From Lentzea pudingi (GTDB lineage: Bacteria; Actinomycetota; Actinomycetes; Mycobacteriales; Pseudonocardiaceae): DNA of 64,000 nucleotides. A program made the position numbers and the translations under genes. Under the pieces are notes generated by a model. It was not told where the DNA came from. It worked only from the letters and a program-made list of their open reading frames with translations, and did no database searches. This document shows, in pieces, positions 53,779 to 63,706 of the stretch (positions within the stretch are counted from its first letter, which is position 1; each line of letters begins with the position of its first letter). Where the stretch lies: positions 742,140 to 806,139 of the forward strand of contig NZ_BMNC01000002.1 of NCBI RefSeq assembly GCF_014646255.1, given 5' to 3'.

Positions 53779-54440
53779 CTCTTTCCTCCGCTTCCCACTG
53801 GACGCAGCCCTGGCGAGACCGTCAGCCGTTGCAGGCCGGCGAACCCCAGGTCGACGAGAACGGCGAGCAGTGCCACGAGCACCGCGCCGGCGAGCATCTG
53901 TCCGAAATCCTGCAGGGCGAGGCCGTCGAAGACGAACCTGCCGAGACCACCGGCGCCGGTGTAGGCGGCGATGGTGGCGGTCGCGACCACTTGCAGTGCG
54001 GCGCCGCGGAAACCGCCGTAGATCAACGGGAGCGCGTTCGGGATCTCCACCTGGAGCAGCACGCTCGACTCGCGCATGCCGACGCCCCTCGCGGCGTCGA
54101 CCGTCACCGGGTCCACCGCGCGGATGCCGGCGTACGTGCCCGCCATGATCGGCGGGATCGCCAGCAGCACCAGCGCGACGTACACCGGGAAGTCACCCAG
54201 ACCCGCCCACAGCACGACGAGGATCAGCACCGCCGTGGTCGGCAGCGCCCTCAGCGCGTTGGAGAGTCCGACGATCACGAACCCGCCCTTGCCGGTGTGC
54301 CCGACGAACGCGCCGAGCGGGATCGCGATGAGCGCGGCGATCACCAGGGTCAGCAGCGTGTAGCCGAGATGTTCCAGCAACCGCACCGGGATCCCGGTCG
54401 TGCCGGACCAGTGCGCGGGGTCGAAGAGCCAGCCACCCAC
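53775..54440 (-). CDS. osmoprotectant ABC transporter permease (second)
   Basis: A 221-residue permease of the OpuCB/OpuCD type with six predicted helices and a BPD_transp_1 EAA-like loop (RGVGMRESSVLLQVEIPNALP). Its TGA stop lies in the TCAA end of the tnpB element; before insertion the stop would have been AGA TGA, overlapping the start of the substrate-binding gene. The start GTG 54440 follows the first permease gene by 5 bases. Confidence 0.9.
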   Translation of the reverse strand: MGGWLFDPAHWSGTTGIPVRLLEHLGYTLLTLVIAALIAIPLGAFVGHTGKGGFVIVGLSNALRALPTTAVLILVVLWAGLGDFPVYVALVLLAIPPIMAGTYAGIRAVDPVTVDAARGVGMRESSVLLQVEIPNALPLIYGGFRGAALQVVATATIAAYTGAGGLGRFVFDGLALQDFGQMLAGAVLVALLAVLVDLGFAGLQRLTVSPGLRPVGSGGKS

Positions 54441-54445
54441 TCAGC

Positions 54446-55080
54446 TCACCTCCCCACCCGTGCCCACGGCGTGAGCAGCCGTCCGATCAGCAACAGCAGG
54501 CCGTCCGCGAGCACCGCCAGCACGACCGTCCCGATCAGGCCCGCGAGGACCTTGTCGGTGTTGTCGGTCTGGTAGCCCTCGGTGAAGAGCTGGCCGTAGC
54601 CGCCGAGCCCGACGAGCGCGCCCACGCTCACCATGCTGATGTTCGACACGGTCGCGACCCGCAGGCCCGCGATCGTGACCGGCAGCGCCAGCGGGAAGTC
54701 GACGGTGAGGAAGCGCCGCAGTGGCCGGAAGCCCATCGCGTTCGCCGCGGCGACCACGTTGCCCGGCACCGCCGACAGCGCGTCCGCGACGGACCGGATC
54801 ATCAGCGCCACCGTGTAGACGGTCAGCGGCACGATCACGTTGATCTCGTCGAGGATCTTCGTGCCGATCAGCACCGGCGTGATCACGATCAGCGCGATGG
54901 ACGGGATCGTGAAGAGCACGTTGGCGAACGGGAAGAGGACCAGGCGCGCTTTCGGAGACCGGCTCGCCCACCACCCCAGCGGGATGGAGAGCGCGAAACC
55001 GGCCAGCACCGGCACGACGGAGAGCCGGAGGTGCACCGCGGTGACTTCCCAGAACCTTTCCCAGTTCTCGAAAATCCAGG

Positions 55081-55084
<4 letters not shown>
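54446..55084 (-). CDS. osmoprotectant ABC transporter permease (first)
   Basis: A 212-residue permease paralogous to its neighbour, with the EAA-like loop NAMGFRPLRRFLTVDFPLALP. The GTG start at 55084 overlaps the ATPase stop (GTGA). The two permeases probably form a heterodimer with the ATPase at 55081 and the lipoprotein at 51504. Confidence 0.9.
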
Positions 55085-56163
<1,079 letters not shown>

Positions 56164-56295
56164 CCTTCGGATCCCTCCGGTCGCGACGACCACCCCGATT
56201 GGGCCGCCCTGGATGTAGATCCCAAAGACCTTAACTCGTTCGGCGTACCCCGGCACAGCGTTCCACCATGTGACTGGCCGTATGGTTTAGCGCTT

Positions 56296-57846
56296 GTGAC
56301 GATCGATCAGGTGCGGCAGTTGGTGGCGGAACGCGGCGTGCACGCCCGCAAGCTCCGCGAGGTGTTGTCCCTGCTCAGTGAGGACTGGCACCCGCTGGCA
56401 GAACTCGTGCGCCTGCCGGCCGTGCCGCGCCGCACCGTGCAGGACCTGCTCAAGGCGCTGGGCGACGACGCCGAATCTTCAGGCGATCGTTACCGCATCG
56501 CTCCCGGCCTGGTCGGCGCGTACCGCGCGGAGTTCGGCGTGTCCGGTGTCCGTGACCACACCGACGTGCTGCGGCAGATCCTCGTGGACATCGCGGACGT
56601 GCCGCCGCCGTTGTCCTCGTTGGACCACGTGCAGGCGACGGCGGAGACCGCTCTCAACCGCGTGGTGTGGCTGGACTCGGCGTACGACCTGGCGGGCAAG
56701 CGGTTGCTGTGCCTGGGTGACCACGATCTCACGTCGCTGGCCATCGCCGCCGTCAACCCGAACGTGTCGATCACGGTCGTGGACCTCGACGAGCGCCTGC
56801 TGGAGTTCATCGACTCACGCGCCCAGGCACGGGGGCTCGACATCCGGACGTTGCACTGCGACATGCGTTTCGGTCTGCCCCAGGCCGTCCTCGAGTCCGC
56901 GGACCTGGTCTTCAGCGACCCGCCCTACAGCGCCGAGGGCATGGGCCTGTTCGCCGGTCGCGCCATCGAGGCGTTGGAGGACATCGCGTCGGGCCGGCTG
57001 CTGCTCGCCTACGGCTTCTCCGACCGCACGCCCGCACTGGGTCTGAAGGTGCAGCAGGAACTGCAGAAGCTCGGGCTGGTGTTCGAGGCGATCCTGCCCG
57101 CGTTCCACCGCTTCGACGGCGCGCAGGCCATCGGGTCCGCCGCCGACCTCTACGTGTGCCGGCCGACGGGCCGTCGCGCGGTCGCCGGCGGCACGCGGAT
57201 CTACACGCACGGCGCGCAGTCCGTGGAGTCGTCCGGACCGTCGCAGGAGGCTTTGTCCGCCCTGTCGGAACTGGCGCCGCGGCCGGAGTCCTCGCCGCCG
57301 CCCAAGCCCCGCGCGGCGGGCTGGGCCGAGCCCGTCGGGAAGGGCGCGGCCTCGCTGGCCGTCGATCTCTCGGCGGACCCCGGGCCGTGGCTGCTGCGGA
57401 CCCTCCTCGCCTCGTCTCCCGCACGGCTGGCGTGCCTGGTGCCGAACAACCACCCGGCGGTGTCGTCCGAGGCCGGGCAGAAGGAACTGCAGGAACTGGT
57501 GGCGACCCGGTTCAAGCTGAAGTTCCTGCGCAACAACCCCGATGGCAAGACGACGATCGTCGTCGCCGACCAAGTGCTCGCCGGCACGTTGTCGCTCGGT
57601 GAGCGCACGGTCCGCGAGGTGCTGATGAAGGCGCACGGCAAGCTGCGCAACGTCTGGCGCGAGGCGCTGATCACCGCGGCGCAGGGCGTGCTGACCAAGC
57701 GGCAGGCCGCGGAGATCGTCGACGACGCCTCCGTGTCCCAGGAGGACCTGGAGCTGCGGCTGATCGACCTACCCAAGCACCGGATCGCGGCGCTGCTCCC
57801 CGAAATCTCAGCCAGCGCGGGGTATGTGGAGCGGCCCGAGAGCTAG
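56296..57846 (+). CDS. bis-aminopropyl spermidine synthase (BpsA)-like protein
   Basis: A 516-residue protein. An N-terminal winged-helix-like segment (about 1-75), a Rossmann-fold domain with LLCLGDHDLTSLA and the catalytic-type SDPPYS motif (about 215), and a second C-terminal domain (about 350-500) joined by a Pro-rich linker. The family makes branched polyamines in thermophiles; the role in mesophilic actinomycetes is unknown. Start GTG 56296. It is divergent from the osmoprotectant operon, and its 3' end overlaps the converging PAS/GGDEF gene by 39 bases. Confidence 0.75.
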   Translation: MTIDQVRQLVAERGVHARKLREVLSLLSEDWHPLAELVRLPAVPRRTVQDLLKALGDDAESSGDRYRIAPGLVGAYRAEFGVSGVRDHTDVLRQILVDIADVPPPLSSLDHVQATAETALNRVVWLDSAYDLAGKRLLCLGDHDLTSLAIAAVNPNVSITVVDLDERLLEFIDSRAQARGLDIRTLHCDMRFGLPQAVLESADLVFSDPPYSAEGMGLFAGRAIEALEDIASGRLLLAYGFSDRTPALGLKVQQELQKLGLVFEAILPAFHRFDGAQAIGSAADLYVCRPTGRRAVAGGTRIYTHGAQSVESSGPSQEALSALSELAPRPESSPPPKPRAAGWAEPVGKGAASLAVDLSADPGPWLLRTLLASSPARLACLVPNNHPAVSSEAGQKELQELVATRFKLKFLRNNPDGKTTIVVADQVLAGTLSLGERTVREVLMKAHGKLRNVWREALITAAQGVLTKRQAAEIVDDASVSQEDLELRLIDLPKHRIAALLPEISASAGYVERPES

Positions 57847-60800
57847 CACCGCGCGGAACTCCTTGGGCGGCACCGGACGCGAGAACAACCAGCCCTGGTA
57901 CGCGTCCACGCCGACACCGCGCAGGACGTGGAACTGGGTGGCGGTCTCCACGCCCTCCGCCACGCACTTGCGGCCCATCGCCCGCGCCATGTCGACGACG
58001 GCGCGGGCGACGGCGAAGTCCGAGGAGTCGTTGCCCACACCCGAGACGAAGCGCCGGTCCACCTTGATGATCTGGGCCGGCAGGTCCTTCAGGCGGGCGA
58101 GCGACGAGTAGCCGGTGCCGAAGTCGTCCACCGCGAACTGGACGCCGCGCTTCACCAGTTCGTCCATCGACTGGCGGACGCGGGACGGCAGGTCGACGAA
58201 CGCCGTCTCGACCAGCTCCAGCACCACGCGTTCCCACGGGACGCCGGACTCCATGATCGCGGTCGACACGATGTCGACGAACTCCGGATCACCCGGCACC
58301 AGGCCGGCGAGGTTCACGGCGACGGACACCGGGCGGCCGTCGGGCGCGGGCCAGGTCGAGGCCTCCTTCAGCGCCGTCCGCAGCACCCAGCGGTCGAGTT
58401 CGCGCATCAGGTCGCCCTGCTCGGCGACCGGCAGGAACACGTCCGGCGGCAGCAGGCCGCGGTCGGGGTGCGGCCAGCGGACGAGCGCCTCGGCGGTCAG
58501 CACGGCGCCGTCGACGCCGACGACGGGCTGGTAGTGCAGCGCCAGGCCGTCGTTCTGCAGGGCCTCGCGCAGCTGGCCTTCGAGGTGCACCTGGCGGTCG
58601 GCGGACGCGATCAGCGCCGCCGAGGCCAGCGACACGCGTCCGGCACCGGCTCGCTTCGCCTCGAACATCGCGGCGTCCGCGAACCTCAGCAGGTCGGCAC
58701 CGTTGGCGCGCGAGCCGTTCGGGACGGCGGCGCCGATCGACGCCGAGACCCGGACGAGCTGGCCGTGCACCGGGACCGCGGTCCTGAGCAACGAGGCGAC
58801 GCGGGTGGCCAGGGCGTCGACGCCGCCCACCGAGTCGATGTCCTCGGAGATGATCACGTACTCGTCGCCGGACAGGCGGGCGGCGGTGCAGCCGTCGGGC
58901 AGGCCGCCCTCCAGCCGGCGCGCCAGGGCCACGAGCAGCTCGTCGCCCGCGTCGTGGCCTAGGGAGTCGTTGACGCGCTTGAAGTTGTCGATGTCGCAGA
59001 AGAGGACGGCGACCTTGGCGCGGTCCGGGCCCTCCAGCGCCTTGCCGAGGATCTCCTTCACCAGCGCGCGGTTCGGCAGGCCGGTCAGCTCGTCGTGGGT
59101 GGCCTGGTGGCGCAACGCCTCGGCGGCGCGGCGGCGTTCGGTGATGTCCAGGAACACGATCAGCCAGAAGCGGCGGCCGTCGTCCTGCACGGACAGCGCG
59201 ATGTGCAGCTCGCAGTAGACCTTCTCGCCGTCCGGGCGGACCAGGATGCGCTGCGGGATCTTCTGCGTGCGCTCGGCGGCCCACTGCAGGCCCGGCGACG
59301 TGTCCTCGGGGTGGGTGAGCTGCTCGGCGGTCATGCCGCGCAGCTGCTCCAGTTCCATGCCGAGCAGGTCGCACAACGCGTCGTTCGCGTCGACCAGGCG
59401 CTCGCCCTCGTCGAACAGGCCGATGCCCACCGGTGTCACGGACACGAGGTCGGTGAAGCGCTGCGACGACCGCTTCATACGCGCTTCGGCGGCACGCTGC
59501 TCGGTGACGTCCTGGGCGGTGCCGACGGCGAGATGCCTGCCGTGCGGGCCGTGGACGATCATGCCGTGGCAGCGGAAGATCCGCGTCGAGCCGTCGTTGC
59601 GCACGACGCGGTGCTCGAACTGCGAGGCGATCTCGTCCACCACCAGCTGGCGGCACGTGTCGTCGACCCAGCCGCGGTCCTCGGGGTGCACCAGGTCGAG
59701 GTACGCCTGGTAGCTGCCGGGAAGCTCGGCGGGCAGGCCGAAGAGCTCGCGCAGCATGTCCGACCACACGACGTCGCCGGTCGCCGGGTTCCACTCCCAC
59801 ATGCCGAGCCGTGCGGCCTGCTGCGCGTCGGCGAGTCTTCGGCGGTCCTCGCGCATCTGGCGTTCCAGCGCACGCGCTTCCGTGACGTCCTGGATGGTGC
59901 CGTGGTAGCGCTCGATGCGGCCGGACGGCGCGACCTCCGCGCGGGCCCGGCACATGTAGACGCGCTCGCCGACCTCGCTGCGGACCTCGACCTCGACCGG
60001 TTCGCCGTCGCTCGCGTGCAGCAACGAGTGCCGGATCGCCTTGACGGCCTCGCGGTCCTCCGGGTGCACGCCGCTGAGCAGGTCGTCGTCCGGGTGCATG
60101 CCCAGCTCGGCGTACATCTCCATCAGCACTTCGCTGCGGTGCACGGCCCGCGTGCCCGTCTCGTACGCCCAGCTGCCGATGCGGGCGATGCGCTGGGCCT
60201 CGAGCAGCCGCGCCCGTTCCTGGGCGAGCTCGGTGGCCGCGCGCTTGGCCTCGGTGATGTCGCGGATGTAGCCGGTGATCTTGTCCAGGGCGCCGGCGTC
60301 GTCCAGCCTCGCCTCGGCGACACCGCGGATCCACCGCAGCTGGCCGTCCGGGCGGACGATCCGGTACTCGATGTCGATCGGGTCGCCGGTGATCTCGCGG
60401 CCGTGCCAGTACGTCTCGACCATGTGGAAGTCGTCCGGGTGCACGACGTCGAGGACGGCCTGCGCGCCCGGCACGACGGAGCCGCGGTCGAGGCCGAGGA
60501 GTTCGTAGTGGGTGTCCGACCAGACGGTCATGCCGGTGCCGGGGTCGAACTCCCAGGAGCCCAGGTTCGCGACCCGCTGCACCTTGCGCAGGCGGCGCTG
60601 CTCGTCGCGCAACGCGTCCGCGGCGGCGGCGAGGTCGGAGACGTCGATCAGCAGGACGGCCTGCAGGCCCGTGCCGGGAACGGCGTGCCGGGCGACGCGC
60701 ACCGGCAGTTCGGTGCCGTCCGCGCGCAGCAGCCTGAGGTCCGCGGAGTTGCCGAGGAGCAGCTCACCGAGGGCGTGGCCGACCAGGTCGTCGGCTCCCT

Positions 60801-60984
60801 GCGCGTTGGCGAGGTCCACCGCGGCCGGGTTCGCCTGCATGACGACACCCTTGGCGTCAACGAGCAGCGACGGCGCGTCGGGCAGGGTCAGCCCGTCCAG
60901 CGTCATCGGAGGTTTCCCGTTCGCCGAAGCAGCCGTCCGTGCACGGCCGTTCACCACTGTCGCGCGTCCCACCCACTTGGGCAC
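57808..60984 (-). CDS. multi-PAS GGDEF/EAL signalling protein
   Basis: A 1058-residue cytosolic c-di-GMP-type protein with about five PAS domains (roughly 30-660), a GGDEF domain (about 670-835) and an EAL domain (about 850-1045). The diguanylate-cyclase motif is ARLSGDEYV, a divergent SGDEY instead of GG(D/E)EF, while the phosphodiesterase motif EALVRW and DDFGTGYSSL are intact, so hydrolysis is the more likely activity. GTG 60984 has GGGAGAGGG upstream; ATG 60906 is an alternative. There is no membrane segment, so the signal is probably intracellular (redox, light or ligand). Confidence 0.92.
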   Translation of the reverse strand: MPKWVGRATVVNGRARTAASANGKPPMTLDGLTLPDAPSLLVDAKGVVMQANPAAVDLANAQGADDLVGHALGELLLGNSADLRLLRADGTELPVRVARHAVPGTGLQAVLLIDVSDLAAAADALRDEQRRLRKVQRVANLGSWEFDPGTGMTVWSDTHYELLGLDRGSVVPGAQAVLDVVHPDDFHMVETYWHGREITGDPIDIEYRIVRPDGQLRWIRGVAEARLDDAGALDKITGYIRDITEAKRAATELAQERARLLEAQRIARIGSWAYETGTRAVHRSEVLMEMYAELGMHPDDDLLSGVHPEDREAVKAIRHSLLHASDGEPVEVEVRSEVGERVYMCRARAEVAPSGRIERYHGTIQDVTEARALERQMREDRRRLADAQQAARLGMWEWNPATGDVVWSDMLRELFGLPAELPGSYQAYLDLVHPEDRGWVDDTCRQLVVDEIASQFEHRVVRNDGSTRIFRCHGMIVHGPHGRHLAVGTAQDVTEQRAAEARMKRSSQRFTDLVSVTPVGIGLFDEGERLVDANDALCDLLGMELEQLRGMTAEQLTHPEDTSPGLQWAAERTQKIPQRILVRPDGEKVYCELHIALSVQDDGRRFWLIVFLDITERRRAAEALRHQATHDELTGLPNRALVKEILGKALEGPDRAKVAVLFCDIDNFKRVNDSLGHDAGDELLVALARRLEGGLPDGCTAARLSGDEYVIISEDIDSVGGVDALATRVASLLRTAVPVHGQLVRVSASIGAAVPNGSRANGADLLRFADAAMFEAKRAGAGRVSLASAALIASADRQVHLEGQLREALQNDGLALHYQPVVGVDGAVLTAEALVRWPHPDRGLLPPDVFLPVAEQGDLMRELDRWVLRTALKEASTWPAPDGRPVSVAVNLAGLVPGDPEFVDIVSTAIMESGVPWERVVLELVETAFVDLPSRVRQSMDELVKRGVQFAVDDFGTGYSSLARLKDLPAQIIKVDRRFVSGVGNDSSDFAVARAVVDMARAMGRKCVAEGVETATQFHVLRGVGVDAYQGWLFSRPVPPKEFRAVLALGPLHIPRAG

Positions 60985-61065
60985 CGACCCACCCTCTCCC
61001 GCATTCACCGCCCGCGGCAATTCGGGTGGGCACGACAACGGCACCCGAACGGCGGCAAACACGAA

Positions 61066-61097
61066 CCCTCTCCTCGGGTGAACACCCGAGGAGAGGG
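61066..61097. terminator. 15-bp hairpin between malic enzyme and the GGDEF/EAL gene
   Basis: CCCTCTCCTCGGGTG (61066-61080) pairs perfectly with 61083-61097 around AA. It lies 112 bases after the malic enzyme stop in the same transcriptional direction and 82 bases before the signalling gene. It may end the first transcript or fold in the 5' leader of the second. Confidence 0.55.
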
Positions 61098-61209
61098 ACG
61101 GTAGCGCTTCAGAGCGTCATCGCCCACCCCTGCACGGGTTAACGAAAAGCCACGTTCGTGGTTCCGGTCTCCGTGAAGATGCAAAAGAGTGGCGAATACA
61201 AGGGTGTGA

Positions 61210-62406
61210 TCAGGCGACTCCGTCGGCCTTCGCCGCGACGGCCACAGCCGCTGCGACCTCGGGTCCGACGCGCGGGTCCAATGCCGAGGGCACAATTCGA
61301 TCTGGACCCAAATCATCCTTCGCGACCGCGAGAATGGCATCCGCGGCGGCGAGTTTCATGCCTTCCGTGATCCGTCGCGCACCCGCGTCGAGAGCCCCGC
61401 GGAAAATGCCGGGGAACGCGAGCACGTTGTTGATCTGGTTCGGGAAGTCGCTGCGTCCGGTCGCCACGATCGCGGCGTGCCGGGCGGCGACCTCCGGGTG
61501 CACCTCGGGGTCCGGGTTCGACAGCGCGAAGACGATCGAGCCGGGCGCCATGCTCGCGATCAGGTCCTCGGAGACCTTGGAGGACGAGACGCCGATGAAG
61601 ACGTCCGCGCCGCGCAGCGCCACGTCGATGCCGCCGGCGAGGTTCGTCCTGTTGGTGACCGCCGCGATCTCCTCCTTGACGGGGTTGAGACCGGCCCGGC
61701 CCGTGCGGACGATGCCGCGCGAGTCGAGCAGCGTGATGTCGCCGGCACCGGCGGCGAGGAGGATCTTGGCGATCGCGATGCCCGCGGCGCCCGCACCGGA
61801 GATGACCACCCGCTGGTCGGCGATGCTCTTGCCGAGGACCGTGTTCGCACCGTTGAGTGCCGCCAGCGACACGACGGCCGTGCCGTGCTGGTCGTCGTGC
61901 ATGACCGGGCAGTCGAGCGCCTCGATCAGCTTCCGCTCCAGCTCGAAGCAGCGGGGCGCGGAGACGTCCTCGAGGTTGACCGCGCCGAACGACGGGCGCA
62001 GCCGGACGAGCGTCTCGACGATCTCGTCCACGTCCGTCGTGTTGAGCACGAGCGGGATGGAGTCAAGGCCGCCGAACGTCTTGAACAGCGCGGACTTGCC
62101 CTCCATGACGGGCAGCGACGCGCTCGGGCCGATGTCACCGAGACCGAGCACCGCGGTGCCGTCGCTGACGACGGCGACGAGGCGGTGCGCCCACGTGTAC
62201 CTGGCGGCCAGCGAGGGGTCCTCGGCGATGGCCTTGCTCACTCGTGCGACACCAGGGGTGTACGCGATGGACAGCGCCTTCGGGTCAGCGAGCGAGGCGG
62301 TCGCGCCGACCTCGAGCTTCCCGCCCAGGTGCGCGTTGAAGATCTCCTCGTCCGTCAACTGCGTCGGATCGGAGTTCTCGGTACGGGCTTCGTTCACTGC
62401 TGTCAC
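61210..62406 (-). CDS. NAD(P)-dependent malic enzyme
   Basis: A 398-residue short-type malic enzyme that converts malate to pyruvate and CO2. The N-terminal domain has the YTPGVARVS motif and the DGTAVLGLGDIG segment, and CPVMHDDQHGTAV leads into the Rossmann domain with ISGAGAAGIAIA. Its length matches the bacterial short form without the phosphotransacetylase domain. GTG 62406 has AGGAGGG upstream. It is transcribed leftwards, divergent from the epimerase gene. Confidence 0.94.
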   Translation of the reverse strand: MTAVNEARTENSDPTQLTDEEIFNAHLGGKLEVGATASLADPKALSIAYTPGVARVSKAIAEDPSLAARYTWAHRLVAVVSDGTAVLGLGDIGPSASLPVMEGKSALFKTFGGLDSIPLVLNTTDVDEIVETLVRLRPSFGAVNLEDVSAPRCFELERKLIEALDCPVMHDDQHGTAVVSLAALNGANTVLGKSIADQRVVISGAGAAGIAIAKILLAAGAGDITLLDSRGIVRTGRAGLNPVKEEIAAVTNRTNLAGGIDVALRGADVFIGVSSSKVSEDLIASMAPGSIVFALSNPDPEVHPEVAARHAAIVATGRSDFPNQINNVLAFPGIFRGALDAGARRITEGMKLAAADAILAVAKDDLGPDRIVPSALDPRVGPEVAAAVAVAAKADGVA

Positions 62407-62739
62407 GGCGTCCCTCCTGCGGTGCGGGCGGCGTAGTGGCCCAGACGTGGGCTCATCACCAAACGGCGCACCGGCCCAGCGTTGTCACGCCGGGTGCACG
62501 GGGCCTGGAAACTCGGTCGATGCCCTCCGACGAGTTGCGTCGGAGAACCGCACGAGCGTTGCGGGTGCCGGAAGTGTGGCAGGGTCCCGCGTCGCTGTCT
62601 GCGGCGGGGATCACACTTTTTCCGCAGGTCAGAGGGCATGTAGCAAGACGTCCGTCCGGTTTTCTGCACCGACCGGTCAGTTTCCGCTGGCAGGAAGCAC
62701 CCGATCGGTCAAGAAAAGTTGACGCCTTAGAGTGACGGC
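62407..62739. other. intergenic region, divergent promoters
   Basis: A 333-base gap between malic enzyme and the epimerase-like gene. It has a TTAGAG -10-like box at 62727-62732, seven bases before the epimerase ATG (leaderless candidate), and two CGGTC-bearing imperfect repeats around 62671 and 62704 that could bind a regulator. No ORF with a ribosome-binding site is seen. Confidence 0.45.
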
Positions 62740-63339
62740 ATGCAGGCGAGTTCGCTGAAAATTGAAGGCGCGTTCGAGTTCACCCCTCGGACATTTCCCG
62801 ACGACCGCGGCGTGTTCGTCTCGCCGTACCAGGAGGCCGCCTTCACCGAGGCGGTCGGGCACCCGTTGCGGGTCGCCCAGACCAACCACAGCGTCTCCCG
62901 CGCGGGGGCGATCCGCGGCATCCACTACGCGGACGTGCCGCCGTCCCAGGCGAAGTACGTCTTCTGCCCGCGCGGCTCGTTCATCGACGTGATCGTGGAC
63001 ATCCGCGTCGGCTCCCCCACGTTCGGGCAGTGGGACGCCGTGCTGGTGAACTCCACGAAGTGCAACGCGGTCTACCTCGCGGAGGGCCTCGGCCACGCGA
63101 TGATCGCGCTCGAAGACGACACGACCATGAACTACCTCTGCTCCACCGTCTACAACCCGACCGGCGAACACGGCCTCACTCCCCTCGACCCGGCACTCGA
63201 CCTCCCGTGGCCGCGCGAGCTCGAGTTCCTGCTGTCGGAGAAGGACACCGCCGCCCCGACCCTCGCCGAGGCGTACGAGGCCGGCGTCCTGCCGCGTTAC
63301 GAGGACTGCCTGGCCCTCTACGCGTCCCTCAAGGCCTGA
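62740..63339 (+). CDS. dTDP-4-dehydrorhamnose 3,5-epimerase family protein
   Basis: A 199-residue cupin of the RmlC family. The signature region is present: FPDDRGVF at the start, QTNHSVSRAGAIRGIHYAD with the catalytic His, and GLGHAMIALEDDT. It makes or modifies deoxysugar nucleotides; without rml neighbours the substrate may differ from dTDP-4-keto-rhamnose. ATG 62740. Its end overlaps the converging sodX gene by 11 bases. Confidence 0.88.
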   Translation: MQASSLKIEGAFEFTPRTFPDDRGVFVSPYQEAAFTEAVGHPLRVAQTNHSVSRAGAIRGIHYADVPPSQAKYVFCPRGSFIDVIVDIRVGSPTFGQWDAVLVNSTKCNAVYLAEGLGHAMIALEDDTTMNYLCSTVYNPTGEHGLTPLDPALDLPWPRELEFLLSEKDTAAPTLAEAYEAGVLPRYEDCLALYASLKA

Positions 63340-63631
63340 GGGTCGGCCTCGGCCATAGTCGAGCTTTGACGACTCCGAGCACTTCCGCAGGTCCGAGGTG
63401 CTCGGAGTCCGTGCTCGCGAACGGGTTGTCTCCCACGACGTGCCACCCGCCGTCCACTTGATGAGAGACACGTTTGATCGAGAGCTGCTCCGGCCTGCTG
63501 GCCCATTTGACCAGCACGACGTCGTTGGGCTTGGGCTTCGCACCCCACCTGACCAGCACGATGTCGTCGTGGCGGAGGGCAGGCACCATCGACGGCCCCT
63601 GCACGAGCACGGTGGAAAGACGCGATCTCAA
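63329..63631 (-). CDS. sodX: nickel superoxide dismutase maturation protease
   Basis: A 100-residue S26-family peptidase. The catalytic Ser lies in VQGPSMVPAL and the Lys in LSIKRVSHQV, with the C-terminal GDNPFASTDS box. This short form without a membrane helix is typical of SodX, which removes the SodN propeptide so that the nickel hook can form. The TTG start 63631 has GAAGGG seven bases upstream and matches the family length. It is divergent from sodN. Confidence 0.88.
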   Translation of the reverse strand: MRSRLSTVLVQGPSMVPALRHDDIVLVRWGAKPKPNDVVLVKWASRPEQLSIKRVSHQVDGGWHVVGDNPFASTDSEHLGPAEVLGVVKARLWPRPTLRP

Positions 63632-63706
63632 CGATCACCCTTCGATCAGCCGGAGTAGGGTTCTCCCCGTCGGAGCATCCACTGTTTTTTCATTCTGGGA
63701 GGAACG

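Noticed and set aside
61098..61209. c-di-GMP riboswitch in front of the GGDEF/EAL gene
   Set aside because: I looked for the GEMM consensus blocks on the minus strand and did not find them; only a plain hairpin is present.
63371..63409. 12-bp hairpin as terminator of the epimerase gene
   Set aside because: The arms lie inside the sodX coding region and about 30 bases past the epimerase stop; it may contribute to termination, but codon constraints could also explain it, so it is not listed as a feature.
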